A DNA stretch of 8,814 bases, from the NCBI GenBank assembly GCA_030620005.1, contig JAUXAJ010000220.1, forward strand, positions 1-8,814. The letters are read 5' to 3'. Below, one piece after another: positions 6,879 to 8,814 of the stretch. The stretch is from Promethearchaeota archaeon (lineage in GTDB: Archaea; Asgardarchaeota; Lokiarchaeia; Sigynarchaeales; SOKP01). Position 1 is the first letter of the stretch, and each line of letters starts with the position of its first letter. A program made the position numbers and the translations under genes. The notes beneath the pieces were generated by a model that searched no databases, was not told the origin of the DNA, and saw nothing but the letters and a program-made list of their open reading frames with translations.

Positions 6879-6899
6879 TTGTAAAATATATTTTTACAA
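6879..6899. promoter_or_regulatory. Perfect inverted repeat over the wHTH gene TATA box (likely operator)
   Basis: TTGTAAAA (6879-6886) and TTTTACAA (6892-6899) are perfect inverted arms around TATAT. Together they form a 21-bp palindrome whose AT core is also the TATA box of the minus-strand gene, 26 bases before ATG 6863. A dimeric HTH protein bound here would block TBP. A third half-site TTGTAAAA recurs at 6962-6969, and a related TTTTTACAT occurs at 6911-6919. Confidence 0.65.
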
Positions 6900-7150
6900 C
6901 CAAAACTCATTTTTTACATATTTTATATATAATAAACAATAATAAAAAACTTATTAAAGTTTTGTAAAAAAAAAGAGGAGATTATTATTAATTCTAGTAT
7001 TATTAGGCGATTAGGATGTAAAGGCACAGTGGGTTTTATATTACATTTATTCTCAGATATTAAATAAGAAAAGAAAATCTTTTTTCAATCTTCCTCAATA
7101 TTGAAGCGGTTGATATTAAGACATATAAAATTGAAGGAGGAAGAGAAAAA
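6900..7150. other. Intergenic region between HNH gene and wHTH promoter
   Basis: This is AT-rich spacer with extra operator-like half-sites (6911-6919, 6962-6969). Two short plus-strand frames are weakly protein-like: 6936-7067 ends GCKGTVGFILHLFSDIK, and 7064-7165 reads NIEAVDIKTYKIEGGREKLKFY. Neither has a usable start codon. They could be remnants of a small HTH gene, but the evidence is too thin to annotate one. No tRNA or clear RNA fold is seen. Confidence 0.4.
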
Positions 7151-8263
7151 CTAAAATTCTATTAAGTTTGAATAGAAATTCTCGTTTGTCCTTAATCTAA
7201 CATATAGGCGAATTATATATGGAGGATTTTTAGTGATCAAACTTTGAATATCTTCTTCTTCATAAAATCCTGAACTAGTTCCCCCTGGAGAAAGTTCAGT
7301 ATTTCCCATATTAAGAGTATTAATGGTTTCCTCATCTAATTGGACTATTAACTGATCTAGAAAAACATTATTAGATCCTTGATTTTTGATTTGATAGTGA
7401 AATCGCCTTCCTAATTCAATCGATCTATACCCTCTACTATCACCCATTATAAATGGAGATCTGTCTCGCAGATCAATCTCAAGTATACAATTGGGAATAT
7501 TAGAAGGAATCTGTATATCATACCCATAATTAATCTGGATTAATGCTTGAAGCTCTGCTAAGATTTGATTAATTTGAGTAAAATCTTTTTCGTTCAATTT
7601 CTTTCGTTCTTTGATTATCTTAATAGTTGTTCCTTCAATATGACTTTCTATCCTTATTAGATAGTTTCCATTTAAAATGTCTATCGTATTGTAATATCCT
7701 CTATTGGTTTGTGTAAAACTTATTTCAAAATACTGCTTAATTTGATCCATATTAAGTTCTCTCACTGTATCCCTTATAAAATTCGCAGAGAGATCTCCTT
7801 TTATTAATCTGTGAAGAAAATGAGAAAAACGATTAAAAAACAACTGTAACTCCTGATGTATGTCTTGATTGTTTCTTGTGACCGTAACATTTCCAAGTAG
7901 ATTCACCATAATAGTATTTATTATCATTTCACTTGGTTCTTCTTGAATGGTTTGAGACTCGTGGTTTCTTTTAATTTCTAGCAATCTTTCTACTGTATAA
8001 GATATGATATCATCATCAATAACTTTATGATGGATAGGACACATTAATATAAGGTTTTCAAAACTATTTCTCTCATCGTCTGTTTGGTTCTCATCATATC
8101 TAGGTCCGTTAGTATTTCTTGCTTTGATATGACATATTATTCCTATAAGTGAATTATTTTCTGTATCAAATATAGGATTATTACAATTTGGAAAAGCACA
8201 TTTGTTTCCCGAAAGAGAAAATAATTTTTTTATTGTTTGTTGAGTAATTGATGTTGGACTCAT
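7151..8263 (-). CDS. HNH endonuclease fused to an unidentified C-terminal domain (defence-effector-like)
   Basis: The product has 370 residues when started at ATG 8263 (an upstream TTG at 8272 is weaker). Residues ~10-103 form a zinc-containing HNH nuclease. C22-x4-C27 (KCAFPNC) is followed by CHIKARNTNGPRYD with His45, and then NSFENLILMCPIHHKVID, giving Asn70, Cys75, His78 and His79. The block closes with YTVERLLEIKRNHE. This layout matches the HNH of restriction-like effectors such as Cap5 (HNH-SAVED). The C-terminal ~265 residues do not show SAVED features that I can recognise. They consist of a helical part (about 130-260) and a beta-rich end (about 270-370, FHYQIKNQGSNNVFLDQL, ELSPGG, YIIRLYVRLRT) that looks like an Ig-type sandwich. 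The likely role is DNA cleavage on sensing a signal, possibly in antiviral defence; this is inferred from the domain and the mobile-element setting. The promoter sits in a long palindrome. Confidence 0.8.
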   Translation of the reverse strand: MSPTSITQQTIKKLFSLSGNKCAFPNCNNPIFDTENNSLIGIICHIKARNTNGPRYDENQTDDERNSFENLILMCPIHHKVIDDDIISYTVERLLEIKRNHESQTIQEEPSEMIINTIMVNLLGNVTVTRNNQDIHQELQLFFNRFSHFLHRLIKGDLSANFIRDTVRELNMDQIKQYFEISFTQTNRGYYNTIDILNGNYLIRIESHIEGTTIKIIKERKKLNEKDFTQINQILAELQALIQINYGYDIQIPSNIPNCILEIDLRDRSPFIMGDSRGYRSIELGRRFHYQIKNQGSNNVFLDQLIVQLDEETINTLNMGNTELSPGGTSSGFYEEEDIQSLITKNPPYIIRLYVRLRTNENFYSNLIEF

Positions 8264-8282
8264 AATATTCAATATGAGACTT

Positions 8283-8313
8283 TTAATTTAATTAAAAGTT
8301 TTAATTAAATTAA
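8283..8313. promoter_or_regulatory. Perfect 31-bp palindrome at the HNH gene promoter
   Basis: TTAATTTAATTAAAA (8283-8297) and its exact reverse complement (8299-8313) flank a single G. The palindrome begins 20 bases upstream of ATG 8263 and covers the position of the TATA box, so a bound repressor or a cruciform could control this potentially toxic nuclease gene. A/T-only DNA makes palindromes easier to get by chance, but 15 perfect pairs is long. Confidence 0.55.
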
Positions 8314-8328
8314 TAATTTTAAATTATT
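8312..8328. repeat. Second AT palindrome upstream of the HNH gene
   Basis: AATAATTT (8312-8319) and AAATTATT (8321-8328) are perfect inverted arms around one T, directly abutting the 31-bp palindrome. It may be a second binding site or simple AT-rich sequence. Confidence 0.35.
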
Positions 8329-8357
8329 GATTTTTTTGCTGGTTGATAAGAAAAACA

Positions 8358-8384
8358 AAGAAATCAAATTTGAAGAAATCAAAT
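8358..8384. repeat. Short direct repeat AAGAAATCAAAT
   Basis: The 12-mer is present at 8358-8369 and again at 8373-8384, a 15-base period. It marks the border between the AT-rich HNH promoter and the GC-richer transposon-like DNA to its right. Confidence 0.4.
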
Positions 8385-8437
8385 ATTCCTTCATCGATTC
8401 ATTTTTTATTGGTCGAGAACAAAGTACCAAATAGAAT

Positions 8438-8512
8438 CCCGTCTACCGTTGCAAAAAATCTGGACATCCATGGACATCCTCTCTACGTGAAAGTAGGTCG
8501 GCAACGGACGAT
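8438..8512 (-). ncRNA. Structured transposon right-end / possible omega-RNA of the TnpB remnant
   Basis: CCGTTGC (8446-8452) pairs perfectly with GCAACGG (8501-8507), and CGT/ACG (8440-8442 with 8508-8510) extends the stem. Inside it is a CTAC-GTGAAA-GTAG hairpin (8483-8496) and a tandem 10-mer, TGGACATCCA then TGGACATCCT (8461-8480). It lies 40-110 bases beyond the tnpB stop on the coding-strand side, where IS200/IS605 elements carry the right end and the 3' part of the guide RNA. The structure is seen in the sequence; the guide-RNA role is inference. A DNA-level right-end hairpin with no RNA role is the alternative. Confidence 0.4.
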
Positions 8513-8549
8513 TACAACTGCCCCATATAGGAACAATCGAAGTGAATTT

Positions 8550-8814
8550 TTACGCTTCTGACAAAACAATGTTTCGGGAGGCATTTAAATCGGAATCAAG
8601 TTGAAATGGGCGGAGAGAATCGTATGCTTTTGAATTGCCACAATAGAAACTCTTACCGACTCTAACAGGTCGCGTTTCTTTGCCAGAGCTGTCAAAATAC
8701 AGTAGTTTTCCGCATTCTGAACATTTTTTTGATGTATTTGCGGCTTTTACTAACTTGAAAGAAATGGAGTGAAGATAAGCTTGCAGTTTGACCGATTCTT
8801 GTACCTGTGAATAA
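8550..8814 (-). pseudogene. tnpB: TnpB (IS200/IS605 family RNA-guided nuclease) C-terminal fragment, partial at window edge
   Basis: The minus frame is open from the window edge to TAA at 8552-8550, giving 87 residues. It holds the end of a TnpB protein: SVKLQAYLHSISFKLVKAAN, TSKKCSECGKLL, then DSDLNASRNIVLSEA. TSxxCSxCG is the first half of the zinc ribbon, and DSDLNASRNI carries the last RuvC catalytic Asp. The second zinc pair is damaged: YCGNS has Ser (codon 8633-8631) where Cys is expected, and the stretch from there to the RuvC Asp (KAYDSLRPFQL) is longer than usual. TnpB proteins are OMEGA nucleases guided by RNA copied from the element's end. Because the rest lies outside the window, an intact but divergent gene cannot be excluded. 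No tnpA is seen. Confidence 0.75.

Noticed and set aside
6936..7165. Possible small HTH-like gene in two overlapping plus frames
   Set aside because: There is no start codon, two frames are needed, and no motif is strong enough. It is mentioned only in the intergenic entry.
8343..8561. Plus-strand 72-codon frame starting with TTG
   Set aside because: It covers palindromic transposon-end DNA and runs antisense into the tnpB 3' end. It is low-complexity at the start and has no family resemblance.
1..8814. CRISPR arrays, tRNA or rRNA genes
   Set aside because: No regularly spaced repeats were found. No T-loop (GGTTCGAATCC-like) or rRNA signature was seen on either strand. The 2588-2735 structure does not match SRP, RNase P or 5S RNA hallmarks.

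Overview
The window is AT-rich, gene-dense archaeal DNA, most probably from an Asgard (Lokiarchaeia-like) genome. The domain call rests on a PyrI-type aspartate carbamoyltransferase regulatory subunit with the archaeal/bacterial zinc domain, an RqcH/NEMF (NFACT) protein, a CTP-dependent polyprenol/diacylglycerol kinase-like membrane protein, an EMC6-like small membrane protein, and TATA-like boxes about 25-35 bp upstream of start codons (mostly leaderless genes, no Shine-Dalgarno motifs). The Asgard assignment is an inference from gene content and style; no rRNA or tRNA is present to test it.

Left part (1-2590): a decayed or frameshifted C-terminal gene fragment (1-370) is followed by an intact lipid/polyprenol kinase-like gene (414-1499, +). 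Convergent to it, overlapping at the 3' ends, is a broken cobalamin-binding/radical-SAM family gene (1990-1489, -). It keeps only the N-terminal cobalamin-binding part, in two frames. Divergent from that is pyrI (2086-2592, +).

Middle (2580-5510): a structured IS200/IS605-end-like segment sits between pyrI and a convergent EMC6-like membrane protein gene (3272-2856, -). Short inverted repeats that contain both stop codons bracket this spacer. The EMC6-like gene shares a compact divergent promoter with rqcH/NEMF (3345-5393, +), which ends before a 20-T tract. Membrane-protein biogenesis and ribosome-associated quality control are therefore adjacent.

Right part (5511-8814) looks accessory. A winged-helix regulator gene (6863-5709, -) has a perfect inverted repeat over its own TATA box, and its frame stays open for 65 more codons beyond a single TAA. 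Upstream of it lies an HNH endonuclease fused to a C-terminal region I cannot identify (8263-7151, -). Its N-terminus resembles the HNH domain of defence effectors such as Cap5, and its promoter lies in a perfect 31-bp palindrome. The window ends inside a TnpB (IS200/IS605 family) 3' fragment on the minus strand, followed by a GC-richer structured stretch that may be its omega-RNA/right end.

The best candidate for something new is the HNH fusion with its palindromic promoter, next to the autoregulated wHTH protein and TnpB debris. Several genes are broken by single-base shifts or one stop codon. This could be real decay or assembly error, and raw reads would decide.
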